Assembly: GCF_025995175.1 (NCBI RefSeq)
Contig: NZ_BAPV01000012.1
Location: 62,001-126,000 of the forward strand
Source of the DNA: Asaia krungthepensis NRIC 0535
GTDB lineage: Bacteria; Pseudomonadota; Alphaproteobacteria; Acetobacterales; Acetobacteraceae
Length of the DNA: 64,000 nt
Reading direction: 5' to 3'
The notes below the pieces were generated by a model, which did not search any database, was not told the DNA's origin, and saw only the letters and a program-made list of their open reading frames with translations. The position numbers and the translations under genes were made by a program. Shown piece after piece: positions 17,005 to 25,760 of the stretch; positions within the stretch are counted from its first letter, which is position 1, and every line of letters starts with the position of its first letter.

Positions 17005-18254
17005 AGCACCATGATGACGCACCTTTCATTGTGCTTGATATTTCTCGTCTGATCTCAAGGGCGACTGCGGCAGCGGCGACCGGTATCGACAGGGTTGAGC
17101 TGGCGTATGCGCGATACCTACTGGACCACGCGCGGCACCGCACGGGCTTCTGTGCCATGCATCCACTGGGCATACTCAGACTCTTGCCATTGCAGGCAAC
17201 GGAGAATTTCGTCGATTTGATCGAGGCTCGATGGAATGGTGATACGCGCGTCTCAGCTCAGGGCGCAGCGCGAAGACTTCAACGCCTGCTGCTCTGGTGG
17301 CCGAACCGCGTGGGTATGTTGCGGCAGAGGGCACACGGCAGGAGGATCGCTTATCTCCTGACGTCACACCACCATCTTATGCGCAAAGACACTATCGCCC
17401 GCGCATTGAGGCGCTGGAATGCTGTCTTCATCACCATGATCCACGATCTTATCCCGCTCGAGTACCCTGAGTATTCCCGCCCCAGGGAGCCTGAGCGCCA
17501 TCGACGCCGCATCGAGACTGTTGCCGCGCTGGCTGACGGTGTCATAGTACCCTCGGACGTTGTTGGAGATGCATTACGCATCACGCTAAAGAGTAAGACA
17601 ACGCGTGCAATCCCAGTGTGGACGATACGTCACGGTGTTCCTGCCTATGCACGCTCACCTGCGCCTCCTGAGAGCGAGATGAATGAGGAGGACGTGTATT
17701 TCGTTTGTCTCGGGACGATTGAGCCGCGCAAGAACCATCTTCTCCTTCTCAATTTGTGGCGTGAGATGGTTCAAGCGGAAGGCAGACAGGTGCCTCGTCT
17801 GATTCTAATCGGAAAGCGCGGGTGGGAGAATGAGAACGTCATCGACATGCTCGAACGGTGCCCAGCTCTGCGAGGGAAGGTACAGGAGATGAACGGGCTT
17901 CCCGATCGCGAAACGGTGGATATCCTTCGCGGTGCACGCGCGCTTCTTTTCCCGAGCTTTTCGGAGGGGTTTGGGCTCCCGCTGGCCGAGGCGCTCATGC
18001 TGGGGGTACCCGCCATTTGTGCTGATATCCCGGTCCTCAGAGAAGTAGGCGGTCACATTCCTGAGTATCTCGACCCGCTCGACGGCCCTGGCTGGCGATG
18101 CGCGATTGAGGATTTCTGTAACCGTGGCGAGCGCTATGTTAGGCAGGGTAAAGCTGTTGTAACAGCCCGCTTTTGGGGATGGACTGAGAGCGTTGAGGCG
18201 TCCATAAGTCAGCTTGATAAAGTGATCCCCGAGGTCGAGACCTATTTGGCATGA
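16998..18254 (+). CDS. GT4-type glycosyltransferase of the capsule operon
   Basis: This protein of about 418 residues is a GT-B glycosyltransferase. The C-terminal half has FVCLGTIEPRKNHLLLL and the retaining-enzyme motif SEGFGLPLAEAL. The N-terminal acceptor half contains ISRATAAAATGIDRVELAYARYLL and MIHDLIPLEYPEY. It probably adds one sugar of the capsule repeat unit in the cytosol. No ATG is in frame near the gene border; TTG at 16998, overlapping the kpsS stop, is the likeliest start, with GTG at 17031 as an alternative. Its stop overlaps the next gene by four bases (ATGA). Confidence 0.88.
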   Translation: MLKHHDDAPFIVLDISRLISRATAAAATGIDRVELAYARYLLDHARHRTGFCAMHPLGILRLLPLQATENFVDLIEARWNGDTRVSAQGAARRLQRLLLWWPNRVGMLRQRAHGRRIAYLLTSHHHLMRKDTIARALRRWNAVFITMIHDLIPLEYPEYSRPREPERHRRRIETVAALADGVIVPSDVVGDALRITLKSKTTRAIPVWTIRHGVPAYARSPAPPESEMNEEDVYFVCLGTIEPRKNHLLLLNLWREMVQAEGRQVPRLILIGKRGWENENVIDMLERCPALRGKVQEMNGLPDRETVDILRGARALLFPSFSEGFGLPLAEALMLGVPAICADIPVLREVGGHIPEYLDPLDGPGWRCAIEDFCNRGERYVRQGKAVVTARFWGWTESVEASISQLDKVIPEVETYLA

Positions 18255-18901
18255 GGGCCCAAGCTATGCCGCACGCCCGTCGAAGAAAGTCCGCTGTTAT
18301 GCCTCGTTTGGGGAGAAACGATCCCCCAATCCGCATTTTTAAGTCTGATCGACTGGAGCGGTTCACGCTTATATCGATCAACATGTTCCTCGGTGTCTGG
18401 ATCCCGCTTTTGTTGCTGCAAATTGTTCTTGTCATCTCAGAAGCTCAAGGGGCTGGAAAGACAATTGGGATGATTGCCGGCGGGTTGGTCGTCTGGTTTA
18501 TCTTCGAATATGTGATGCATCGTTTCCTGTTCCATCTGAAGTCGGGAAATCGTCATATCGATGCCCTCGTGTGGATGATGCACACTAACCATCATATACA
18601 GCCATCCCATCGACTGCGCACCCTGATGCCCCTGAGTGTTTCCCTACCCCTTGCGGCGTTGTTCGAGTTGGGTGCCATAGCGGTGTTCGGGCTCGCTACG
18701 GGGACCGCTCTCATGGCGGGCTTCGTTCTGGGTTATTTTATCTACGATCTGACCCACTACGCATGCCATAATTTCGAAATGAAATCTCCTTGGGCGGCCC
18801 GTGTGAAGCGCCACCACCTGAAGCACCATTATGTCAGTGATGAACACAATTTCTCGATTACCGTTCCGTTTATCGATTCTCTGTTTTCCACGCGCGATTG
18901 A
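18251..18901 (+). CDS. Fatty acid hydroxylase / sterol desaturase superfamily membrane protein
   Basis: This 216-residue integral membrane protein has about four transmembrane segments and the clustered histidines of the di-iron fatty-acid-hydroxylase superfamily: HRFLFH, HTNHH, HYACH and KRHHLKHH. Family members hydroxylate or desaturate lipids in the membrane using oxygen. It is unusual in a capsule operon, where it is coupled by ATGA overlap to the upstream glycosyltransferase. I infer that it may modify a lipid acceptor or anchor, or a cell-envelope lipid. The substrate is unknown. Confidence 0.88.
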   Translation: MRAQAMPHARRRKSAVMPRLGRNDPPIRIFKSDRLERFTLISINMFLGVWIPLLLLQIVLVISEAQGAGKTIGMIAGGLVVWFIFEYVMHRFLFHLKSGNRHIDALVWMMHTNHHIQPSHRLRTLMPLSVSLPLAALFELGAIAVFGLATGTALMAGFVLGYFIYDLTHYACHNFEMKSPWAARVKRHHLKHHYVSDEHNFSITVPFIDSLFSTRD

Positions 18902-18918
18902 ATTTGGCTGCTTTCTCC

Positions 18919-20220
18919 ATGTCTGACATCCATCCGAGCGTTGTCGTTGACGGCTACAATCTTGCTATGCCGAAGGGAACAGGCGTTGCCACCTACGCTC
19001 GCACTTTGACGCAATGCCTGAGAAACATGGGCTGTGAGACGGGTATTCTTTATGGTCTCGAGATGCCTCGACATGCCAGCGGGAACCTGATGGAGGTTGA
19101 GTTTTTCAACAGTCTGGATGGAGTCAAACCCAGGCGCAGATCTCCTGTGCTCTCACCCCGTTGGTGCGTTGAGACATGGGAGATGCTTCAGGTGCAGCGC
19201 GGGCAGCCAGTACCCATAACGGGGGCGGTGGAACCCCGCGGTGTGGCAGACCGCCTGCCGTCATTTGACAAGATCTGGAATGTTCCAGGTCTTTATCGCA
19301 AGGCCGCGCGGCACTTTCGCCTGACTGGAAAGCTCATGTCAGTGCGATTGCCAGCGCCGCCACAGATCATGCACTGGACCTACCCCTTACCTATCAAGTT
19401 GGAGGGGGCAAAGAATATCTATACGATCCACGATCTGGTTCCGCTCCGGTTGCCCTATACCACCTTGGACGACAAAGCGTATCATCACCGGTTGCTGAAA
19501 AAACTAGTGGCCCAGGCAGATGGCCTTTGCACGGTCTCAGAAAGTTCTAAAGCGGATATTATCTCCTTTTTCCCTGAGGCGGCAGGACGCACTCATAATA
19601 CGTATCAGTCGTTTCATCAGGATGGGGAAGCCTCAGAAGAGGCGGCCGAACTCGCCGCTCGTAAGGTGAAGGCGCTGTTTGGGCTGAAGAAAGAGGGATA
19701 TTACCTGTTTTTCGGATCACTGGAGCCAAAGAAAAATCTCGGACGGCTCCTTGAGAGTTTTCTTGTGGCGGACGTGACAGTGCCCCTGGTCATCGTCGGT
19801 GCGATGGCTTGGAAGTCAGATGCAGAACTCCGCTTTATAGAGCGGGGTGTTGAGGCTGGTAAGGTCATCAAGCTCGATTACCTCAGCCGCGATTTGCTGA
19901 CGGCACTCACGCGGACTGCCAAGGGCCTCTTGTTTCCGTCTATATGCGAAGGCTTTGGATTGCCCGTGCTCGAGGCACTTGCAGTAGATACGCCCGTTTT
20001 GACCTCAGGAGAGGGCGCCCTCAAAGAAGTTGCTGGCGATGCCGCAGTGTTCGTTGATCCGTATGACACAGCCAGCATTGCCGCGGGTATCGAGAAACTG
20101 GATCGCGACGAAACAATACGTGCCGATATAAGGCGAATGGCACCTATGCAGGTGCGCAAGTACGACATGCGATCGTATGAGGAGCGGCTAGGGGCCTTGT
20201 ACAGTGCTTGTGTCCGCTGA
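18919..20220 (+). CDS. GT4-type glycosyltransferase of the capsule operon
   Basis: This 433-residue GT-B glycosyltransferase starts MSDIHPSVVVDGYNL and contains a glycine-threonine-rich PKGTGVATYARTL loop, MHWTYPLPIKLE, YTIHDLVPLRLP, LFFGSLEPKKNLGRLLE, and the retaining motif CEGFGLPVLEAL. It is a paralogue of the transferase at 10555, with which it shares the MHW-x-PLPI and TIHDL blocks. The ATG at 18919 was chosen over an in-frame TTG at 18898 that overlaps the preceding stop; neither has a good ribosome-binding site. It is the last gene of the overlapping kpsC-kpsS run and is followed by a 380-bp gap. Confidence 0.88.
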   Translation: MSDIHPSVVVDGYNLAMPKGTGVATYARTLTQCLRNMGCETGILYGLEMPRHASGNLMEVEFFNSLDGVKPRRRSPVLSPRWCVETWEMLQVQRGQPVPITGAVEPRGVADRLPSFDKIWNVPGLYRKAARHFRLTGKLMSVRLPAPPQIMHWTYPLPIKLEGAKNIYTIHDLVPLRLPYTTLDDKAYHHRLLKKLVAQADGLCTVSESSKADIISFFPEAAGRTHNTYQSFHQDGEASEEAAELAARKVKALFGLKKEGYYLFFGSLEPKKNLGRLLESFLVADVTVPLVIVGAMAWKSDAELRFIERGVEAGKVIKLDYLSRDLLTALTRTAKGLLFPSICEGFGLPVLEALAVDTPVLTSGEGALKEVAGDAAVFVDPYDTASIAAGIEKLDRDETIRADIRRMAPMQVRKYDMRSYEERLGALYSACVR

Positions 20221-20599
20221 AGCGCCCCTCGGGGAAAACTTCACGGGTAGAGAGATCAAATCCGGGCATGGCTCCGGATACAACGGCGACGGGCGCCGCA
20301 AAGCACAGTGGCATGAAGGTCATTTTTCCGCCGCGATCTCCCATCTAAATGCGCTAACACAAGCTCTGAGAGTACCTGCCATGGCATTTGAATTCAGGTA
20401 ATAAGTGTTCACTCCTTCTCAAGACACCCCACCGCGAGATATATGGGACCGAGATTCCTACCTGTCGATGAGTGGAACGTGATTGAGGTATTAAAGGTGT
20501 TGCTAATTTCGCCAAAGCAACACGTATGTGCTAAGAAAACGCAACAGAGTTAAGGCGCCTGTTTGTTGTCAGGCTGTTCATAAGGGAAGTTGAAAGATT
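20221..20599. other. Intergenic stretch upstream of kpsE
   Basis: No gene was recognised in this 379-bp gap. It should contain the promoter of the kpsE unit; a TTGAGG-like and a TAATTT-like element occur near 20480-20510, but with poor spacing. AAGGGAAG about 10 bases before the kpsE ATG serves as ribosome-binding site. Confidence 0.4.
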
Positions 20600-21784
20600 A
20601 TGAGGGGATCGGTTCAAGGGGGCTTCAATCTTGCCTTACCGGGCAGGGAAGGTAATCCACGTCCCCATGGGCCGGGTGCCGCGGCGCAGATTGCCCAATT
20701 CGTACGTCGCCCTTTCACGCTCATCGTACTGCTGCCCACGCTGATAGCCGCAGCGTACTTTCTTTTTTTAGCCGCGCCTCAATATGTGTCAGAAGCTCAG
20801 TTTGTTGTCCGTGGTGAAGGCACTGCCCCACCCGGCGCATTGTCGACCTTGCTAGGCGCCACCGGGGGGGGGGGAAGCGCAAGCGAGGATACGTTCGCTG
20901 TGCAGGATTACATGATGTCGCGAGACGCCATGGAATTTCTCATCCATGACTTCAACCTAGAGAAGGTGTACGCCAGTCGGGATGCAGACATCTTTGCTCG
21001 CTTCCCTGGACCATTTCGCGGCGTAACCCGAGAGCATTTCTACAAATACTATCAGAACCACGTTGAGGCAGAGCTCGACTCGACGACAGGGATATCCACG
21101 CTCACGGTCAGGACCTTCTCTGCGTCAGACTCTCAGACTCTTGCTCGCGCCCTAATGAATGCCGCCGAGCAGCTCGTGAACCGCATGAATGAGCGGCAAA
21201 GAGAGAACCTGATCAGCAGTTCGCGCAAGGAACAGGCGGACACGCAGCAGGCTCTGCGCGACGTGAACATGAAGATTGCGGCTTACCGTACGAAGGAAGC
21301 CTTGATCGATCCGCTGAAGCAGTCAGCGCCCTTGCTCAATCATGCGAATGATCTCACGATCATGCTGACGTCCAGCCTAGTTCAGATTGGTCAACTCACT
21401 CAATCTGCTCCGCAGAGCCCTTTGCTTCCTGTTCTGCGGGAGAGGGTCAAGATCCTGCGTCAGCATATCGATGAGCTCAATGGGAAAGTCGCGGGGCCAG
21501 GGTCAACATTGGTGCCGAAGATCACCGAATACGATGATCTAATCACTCAGCGTACCTTGCTCGAGAAGCAACTTGAGGGCGCCGCTATGGCTCTGGAGGC
21601 AGCAAAGACACGTGCCGATCGGCAGCGTCTTTATATAGATGAGGTTGTTCAGCCTAACCTCCCTGATTACGCCGCCTATCCGAAGGCTTTGGCGTCAATC
21701 TTTGTCGTATTCATGACCTTGGGAATGTTCTATGCGATCGGTAGATTAGTTATTTCGGGGGCTCGAGAGCATCGCGTCATGTAA
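20600..21784 (+). CDS. kpsE: KpsE/BexC/CtrB-type capsule export inner-membrane protein
   Basis: This 394-residue polysaccharide co-polymerase-type protein links the inner-membrane ABC transporter to the outer-membrane exporter. It has an N-terminal membrane helix (FTLIVLLPTLIAAAYFLFL, about residues 38-56), the start of the periplasmic domain (APQYVSEAQFVVRG), a long coiled-coil middle, and a second membrane helix near the C-terminus (ALASIFVVFMTLGMFY). Length and order fit the KpsE family. Codons 89-92 are encoded by an 11-G run, so strand slippage would shift the frame early and abolish the protein. It stands downstream of the glycosyltransferase run and upstream of kpsT. Confidence 0.92.
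   Translation: MRGSVQGGFNLALPGREGNPRPHGPGAAAQIAQFVRRPFTLIVLLPTLIAAAYFLFLAAPQYVSEAQFVVRGEGTAPPGALSTLLGATGGGGSASEDTFAVQDYMMSRDAMEFLIHDFNLEKVYASRDADIFARFPGPFRGVTREHFYKYYQNHVEAELDSTTGISTLTVRTFSASDSQTLARALMNAAEQLVNRMNERQRENLISSSRKEQADTQQALRDVNMKIAAYRTKEALIDPLKQSAPLLNHANDLTIMLTSSLVQIGQLTQSAPQSPLLPVLRERVKILRQHIDELNGKVAGPGSTLVPKITEYDDLITQRTLLEKQLEGAAMALEAAKTRADRQRLYIDEVVQPNLPDYAAYPKALASIFVVFMTLGMFYAIGRLVISGAREHRVM
20864..20874 (+). repeat. Homopolymeric G tract (11 G) inside kpsE
   Basis: Eleven consecutive G residues encode part of a Gly4 stretch at codons 89-92 of kpsE. Tracts of this length are prone to slipped-strand mispairing and underlie phase variation of capsule genes in other bacteria. Here the current length keeps kpsE in frame. 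Confidence 0.9.
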
Positions 21785-22057
21785 GTGGGACGCTCAGAAC
21801 GTAACTTTTCGAACGAAGCGGCGCGTATCGAGAGATTGCTCGCTCTCAATGTCTCATCGGCGAAGCTTCTCTTGGAACTGGGGGGCTACTCGTCATGAGC
21901 ATCGACATGTCCTCGAGCGTCGCTGAGCGGGTAGTACTGATCTGTCTGTCCCGCGGGCAAGCCATTTGTCGCTGGTCCGGGTGCGTGGAGAGAACGCTCT
22001 CGGGCGTCGGAAGATAAGTCAGCCCCCGATAACGGCAGGAATTGTTTACTCTCCAAT

Positions 22058-22753
22058 GTGCCAATCCCGGATATCCACCAACCAGCCCAAGAAGTGTCTC
22101 AACAAGTGATCAGATGTATTGACATAGTCCGTGAGTTTTCCACTCACCATGGGAGGCGGCGGGTTCTCGATAATGTCAATTTTGTCGTCAACCCTGGACA
22201 GAAGATGGGTATTATCGGTCGCAATGGAGCTGGTAAGTCTACGCTGATTAAAATTATTGGCGGAGTTGATTTCCCGACTTCCGGCCGTGTCGAGCGTCTG
22301 ATGTCTGTTTCATGGCCACTGGCTTTCGGAGGGGCTTTCCAGGGTAGCCTTAGCGGATTGGACAACTTGCGTTTCATATGTCGTATCTACGGGCTGGATT
22401 ACGCTTCCACGCGTGTTTTCGTTGACGATTTCGCCGAACTTGGGCGGCAACTGGGCGAACCGGTGAAGACCTATTCCTCTGGTATGCGAGCGCGGCTGGC
22501 TTTTGCCTTATCGATTATCATTGAATTCGATTGCTACCTGATCGACGAAGTGATCATGGTCGGCGATGCCCGCTTTCTGCAGAAATGCCAGGATGAGTTG
22601 TTTGGCAAGAGAGCTGACCGCGCCCTCATCATCGTCTCCCACGATATGGGGTTTATCAAGGAACACTGCGACACAGGGGCACTGCTCCACGGGGGACATT
22701 TTCGTGTATGCGATACCGTCGAGCAGGCAGTCCATGATTATGAGTCGCTGTGA
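22058..22753 (+). CDS. kpsT: KpsT-type capsule ABC transporter ATP-binding protein
   Basis: This 231-residue ATPase powers capsule export at the inner membrane. It shows Walker A GRNGAGKST near residue 55, the signature YSSGMRARL, Walker B DCYLIDEVIMVGD and the switch histidine in IIVSHD. The small size, the PTSGRVERLMSVSWPLAFGGAF block and the modified signature are typical of the KpsT/BexA group. GTG at 22058 is the in-frame start; the overlapping ATG at 22056 is out of frame. Its partner permease KpsM is normally encoded next to it, but no such gene is present here; the 273 bp before kpsT contain no membrane-protein frame. Confidence 0.92.
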   Translation: MPIPDIHQPAQEVSQQVIRCIDIVREFSTHHGRRRVLDNVNFVVNPGQKMGIIGRNGAGKSTLIKIIGGVDFPTSGRVERLMSVSWPLAFGGAFQGSLSGLDNLRFICRIYGLDYASTRVFVDDFAELGRQLGEPVKTYSSGMRARLAFALSIIIEFDCYLIDEVIMVGDARFLQKCQDELFGKRADRALIIVSHDMGFIKEHCDTGALLHGGHFRVCDTVEQAVHDYESL

Positions 22754-22862
22754 CTAATAGGGAGGAGTCCCTCCTGTGCAACTTTTGTGTAGTGTCGCTC
22801 ACGTCCGATCGCCCAAAAGCTGATATAAGATCATTAACGAATTACGGTGTTTGAAAGTGCTG

Positions 22863-24068
22863 ATGGTTCATAAATCTTTCGGGGCTTACCGCCTGTGCCT
22901 CGCGGCTATCGGTGTTTCTCTCGCCGGTTGCAATGCTCTCCCTGATAGTGGCCCGTCAGAACGAGGAGTGCTGTCCAGCGTCAAAAAGGAGGGCGCCAAT
23001 CCGCTGGGGTTCGAGATTCGTCCTGTCGATATGAAGACCATTTCGATCCTTTCCGACGAGAGGCCGCCTCTTCTTTCGAGCCTCGACGTCGGACATATGC
23101 CGGTTGTCTACAATGATAGGATCGGTCGGGGCGACATGCTCTCGGTCTCGGTTTTCGAGGTGGGGAACAGTCTTTTCTCAAGCGCCACCCATGCCGGTTC
23201 GGCAGGTATCAGTGGTTCGACCCCCGCGACCTCAGCAGGCGCCTCGAACACTGAGCTTCCTCCTGCTGAGGTCGAGGCTGACGGTACCTTCGGCATGCCT
23301 TATGTGGGGCGGATCAAGGCCGCGGGTCTTACCCCGCGTCAGGTCGCAGATGTCATCCAGCAGGGGTTGAAGGGCAAGACTGACAACCCGCAGGTCATGG
23401 TCCATATCGTGCGGGATATCGGGAATACTGTGATTGTCTCCGGCGAGGTCGAGCGACCTGGTCGCGTCGTTCTCTCCTCTGCGAGAGAACGTCTGTCTGA
23501 TCTTATCGCGATCGCTGGCGGAGCAAAATGGGCGCCGCAAGATACCTATGTGCAGCTCCTGCGCAACGGTAAGACGGGTGGCACGGATCTGGGGACATTG
23601 CAGTCACACCCTGATCTCGATGTTGCCGGGCTTCCCGGAGACCGCATACAGATCATCTACGAGCCTCGTAGCTATACGGTGTTCGGTGCCTCGGATCGCG
23701 TGTCTGAAACCCAGTTCAAATCGCCCGATCTGACGCTCGCCGAGGCGATTGCTCGTGCCGGTGGCCCCAATGATGCCCGCGCAGATCCGAATGCAGTCTT
23801 TCTTTTCAGGTTCGAGGATGTGCCGGCGGCTCGTCAGATGGGTCTGACGACGCCCTCTATCAGGCAGGGGATTCACGACGGCGTTCCAGTGATCTATCAT
23901 CTCGATATGATGAACCCGACGAGCTACTTTCTGGCACAGCATTTTCCGATGAAAAACAAAGATGTTCTCCTCGTCGCCAATGCTCGGACGAACCGATTCT
24001 ACAAGTTCAACCAGCTGATTGGAGCATTGACGGGACCGGCGATCACAGCAGCATGGGTTGCAAAATAA
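22863..24068 (+). CDS. Wza/CtrA/BexD-type outer-membrane capsule export lipoprotein
   Basis: This protein of about 401 residues is the outer-membrane channel of capsule export. It begins with a lipoprotein signal (MVHKSFGAYRLCLAAIGVS) and the lipobox LAGC. A Poly_export domain follows (RIGRGDMLSVSVFEVG and VEADGTFGMPYVGRIKAAGLT), then SLBB-type repeats (VIVSGEVERPGRVVL and SYTVFGASDRV). Size fits the shorter CtrA/BexD forms rather than KpsD. The ATG at 22863 is preferred; a TTG four codons upstream is the other candidate. It is the last recognised gene of the export set kpsE-kpsT-wza. Confidence 0.9.
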   Translation: MVHKSFGAYRLCLAAIGVSLAGCNALPDSGPSERGVLSSVKKEGANPLGFEIRPVDMKTISILSDERPPLLSSLDVGHMPVVYNDRIGRGDMLSVSVFEVGNSLFSSATHAGSAGISGSTPATSAGASNTELPPAEVEADGTFGMPYVGRIKAAGLTPRQVADVIQQGLKGKTDNPQVMVHIVRDIGNTVIVSGEVERPGRVVLSSARERLSDLIAIAGGAKWAPQDTYVQLLRNGKTGGTDLGTLQSHPDLDVAGLPGDRIQIIYEPRSYTVFGASDRVSETQFKSPDLTLAEAIARAGGPNDARADPNAVFLFRFEDVPAARQMGLTTPSIRQGIHDGVPVIYHLDMMNPTSYFLAQHFPMKNKDVLLVANARTNRFYKFNQLIGALTGPAITAAWVAK

Positions 24069-24166
24069 CGCATCGAGTAGCGCGCGCTAGGAACCCGTAT
24101 GTTCGAAGTTCCAGCGTGAGTGCGCGCCTAAGTGTTTGCCTGAGTCTGCAACTATAGAGAGGTGCC

Positions 24167-24301
24167 ATGGGGCTCTCGTTCTGGCCGGTGGACTTTCGAG
24201 GTTGGGTTGATACTGATGTGAGCCCAATGGGTGCAGGAAGGGTAAGCGTGTCAGCGTCGAAAGGGCCGTCCACGCCAGCCTATCTTTACGGTCCCGAATG
24301 A
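24167..24301 (+). CDS. Possible small protein, 44 residues
   Basis: An ATG at 24167 follows GAGAGG at a good distance and opens 44 codons starting MGLSFWPVDFRGWVD. No family is recognised and there is no obvious membrane segment or signal peptide. It lies 98 bp after the Wza-type gene on the same strand and is followed by a second short frame. It may be a real small protein or the start of a decayed gene. Confidence 0.3.
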   Translation: MGLSFWPVDFRGWVDTDVSPMGAGRVSVSASKGPSTPAYLYGPE

Positions 24302-24314
24302 CTAGGAGGATAAC

Positions 24315-24386
24315 ATGCGATCTCTCCGGGTCTCGACGCGGCTTCCGCTAATCCGCGAGCGTATGCCCGCGCCACCTGGGCCTTGA
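24315..24386 (+). CDS. Very short ORF behind a strong Shine-Dalgarno site
   Basis: AGGAGGATAAC immediately precedes an ATG at 24315, the strongest ribosome-binding site in this stretch, yet the frame ends after 23 codons (MRSLRVSTRLPLIRERM and on). This suggests either a leader peptide or the 5' end of a gene that was later disrupted. No family is recognised. Confidence 0.25.
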   Translation: MRSLRVSTRLPLIRERMPAPPGP

Positions 24387-25760
24387 AATCAGATGCAAGG
24401 CTGAGGTGGCCCCCGTATCTCCGGTAGGGAATAACTGGCGAAACAGGCATGAGGCAAGGCAGATTTCTAACAAATTTGCTCTACTCAAACCGACCCGACC
24501 CGACCAGAGTCGAGAGATATTCGAGTAAAGTCGGCCTTGAGTCTCACTGGCGCGGCAAAACGCCCTACGGCGGCACAAAAGCATAGCCCTCCGATATTTC
24601 CCGATGCCGGGACAAGGGGGCAATATTGCGTAGGGGCAGCAGATCACTACTTGGGTTTTGGAGGCGTCCCGTCCTGGGTTCCTCCAGTCAACGGAGCATC
24701 CCTGTAGTCTTGCACACGAAGCCGTGCGCAAGAATCCTCCTTGGCTGTTTGCAGGCTCGGGGCTACGGGTGGTGTGAGAGACGCTGGGCACGACCGTTCC
24801 GGATCCTAGGCGTCGTGAATATCCAGATCTGCTGTGGAGCGGGCGTTCGACTGCCGCGCCGATCGAGTCTGATGCGGGGACAGTACACGCAACGCAATGC
24901 GGAAGAGTTATTTGTCTCTCGTGGCGAGAATGGACTGAGAGACACGTGACGTTTAGCCCCCCAAGCTGTTGGAGGCGCTGGATGCAGGTCCCTACCTCAA
25001 GGCCGTGCATGAGGCCGTGATCCGCCAGGGCGTGTCTAAGGTTTTGGCCACGGTTCAGAGGGCAAGATTTCAGAAGCGTTGTCTCACGGCTATGCTGAAC
25101 AAGCATCATATCCGTGCTATCGAGAACTGAAGGAGAGACAAACAATGAACGGCGTGTTCATCGGGCGCCCGTTATGGTTGCCGAGACATGATTGTTTGCG
25201 TCTGCCCGCTCCACAGACCTGTTGAGAGTTGCAGGCCCAGCATGAGGTATTTACTTCGCTTCGCGGCGGGCAGAGTTTGAAAGTGGCGTCGGCCGCACGA
25301 GCGTCTGACGACGCGTCCTATGATGCGCCGCCTGTCTTGATTTCGGAACCGACCTTGTACCTGATGGTTTGCCATAACCGCGTCGTACAGCCCGTACAAC
25401 CTTAGCCGGCTGTTGCTTGTCAGAGCTGGGAAGCCACTTGAACGTACCGGTTTCCTTGCATTCAACTTGACGAAAGCGAACGTTTGTCTCGGCGGTGTGT
25501 CTAGCTTGTCGCCCTATATCACGCTGGGTCTTGTGACGCTCAGAATCCTGACGCGTTCCTGTAAGAACAGCGTTGTCTCATCTGCACCAAACCACGGACC
25601 CTTTTGGTCCTGCCGCGTGGTCCATCGCTTAAAGGGGAGGAGAGGTCACTTCTCTTTGCCCCGTGTCGTTGCTTGGACCAGCGCAAGGAAGGGTTAACTC
25701 TCGGCGCGGATCAGACCGACTGCCTGACCGAAAGTCACTCACTCATCAGCTATTCACTGT
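24387..25760. other. Gene-poor, probably decayed stretch after the capsule locus
   Basis: About 1.4 kb between the capsule exporter and the antiporter contains no complete recognisable gene. The longest frame (24348-25145, minus) has the composition of a random frame. Protein-like fragments with good ribosome-binding sites occur, for example at 24957-25130 and after AAGGAGAGAC at 25145. No transposase, tRNA or repeat was recognised. Confidence 0.4.
24957..25130 (+). pseudogene. C-terminal fragment of an unidentified protein
   Basis: A 57-codon open stretch between two stops encodes a peptide with normal protein composition, including LLEALDAGPYLKAVHEAV and MLNKHHIRAIEN, and helical character. 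It has no ATG start. I cannot assign a family. It may be the tail of a gene whose front was lost in this decayed region. Confidence 0.25.

Noticed and set aside
24348..25145. A 265-codon minus-strand frame after the capsule locus
   Set aside because: Its composition is rich in serine, arginine and cysteine like a random frame, and no motif was found; not called as a gene.
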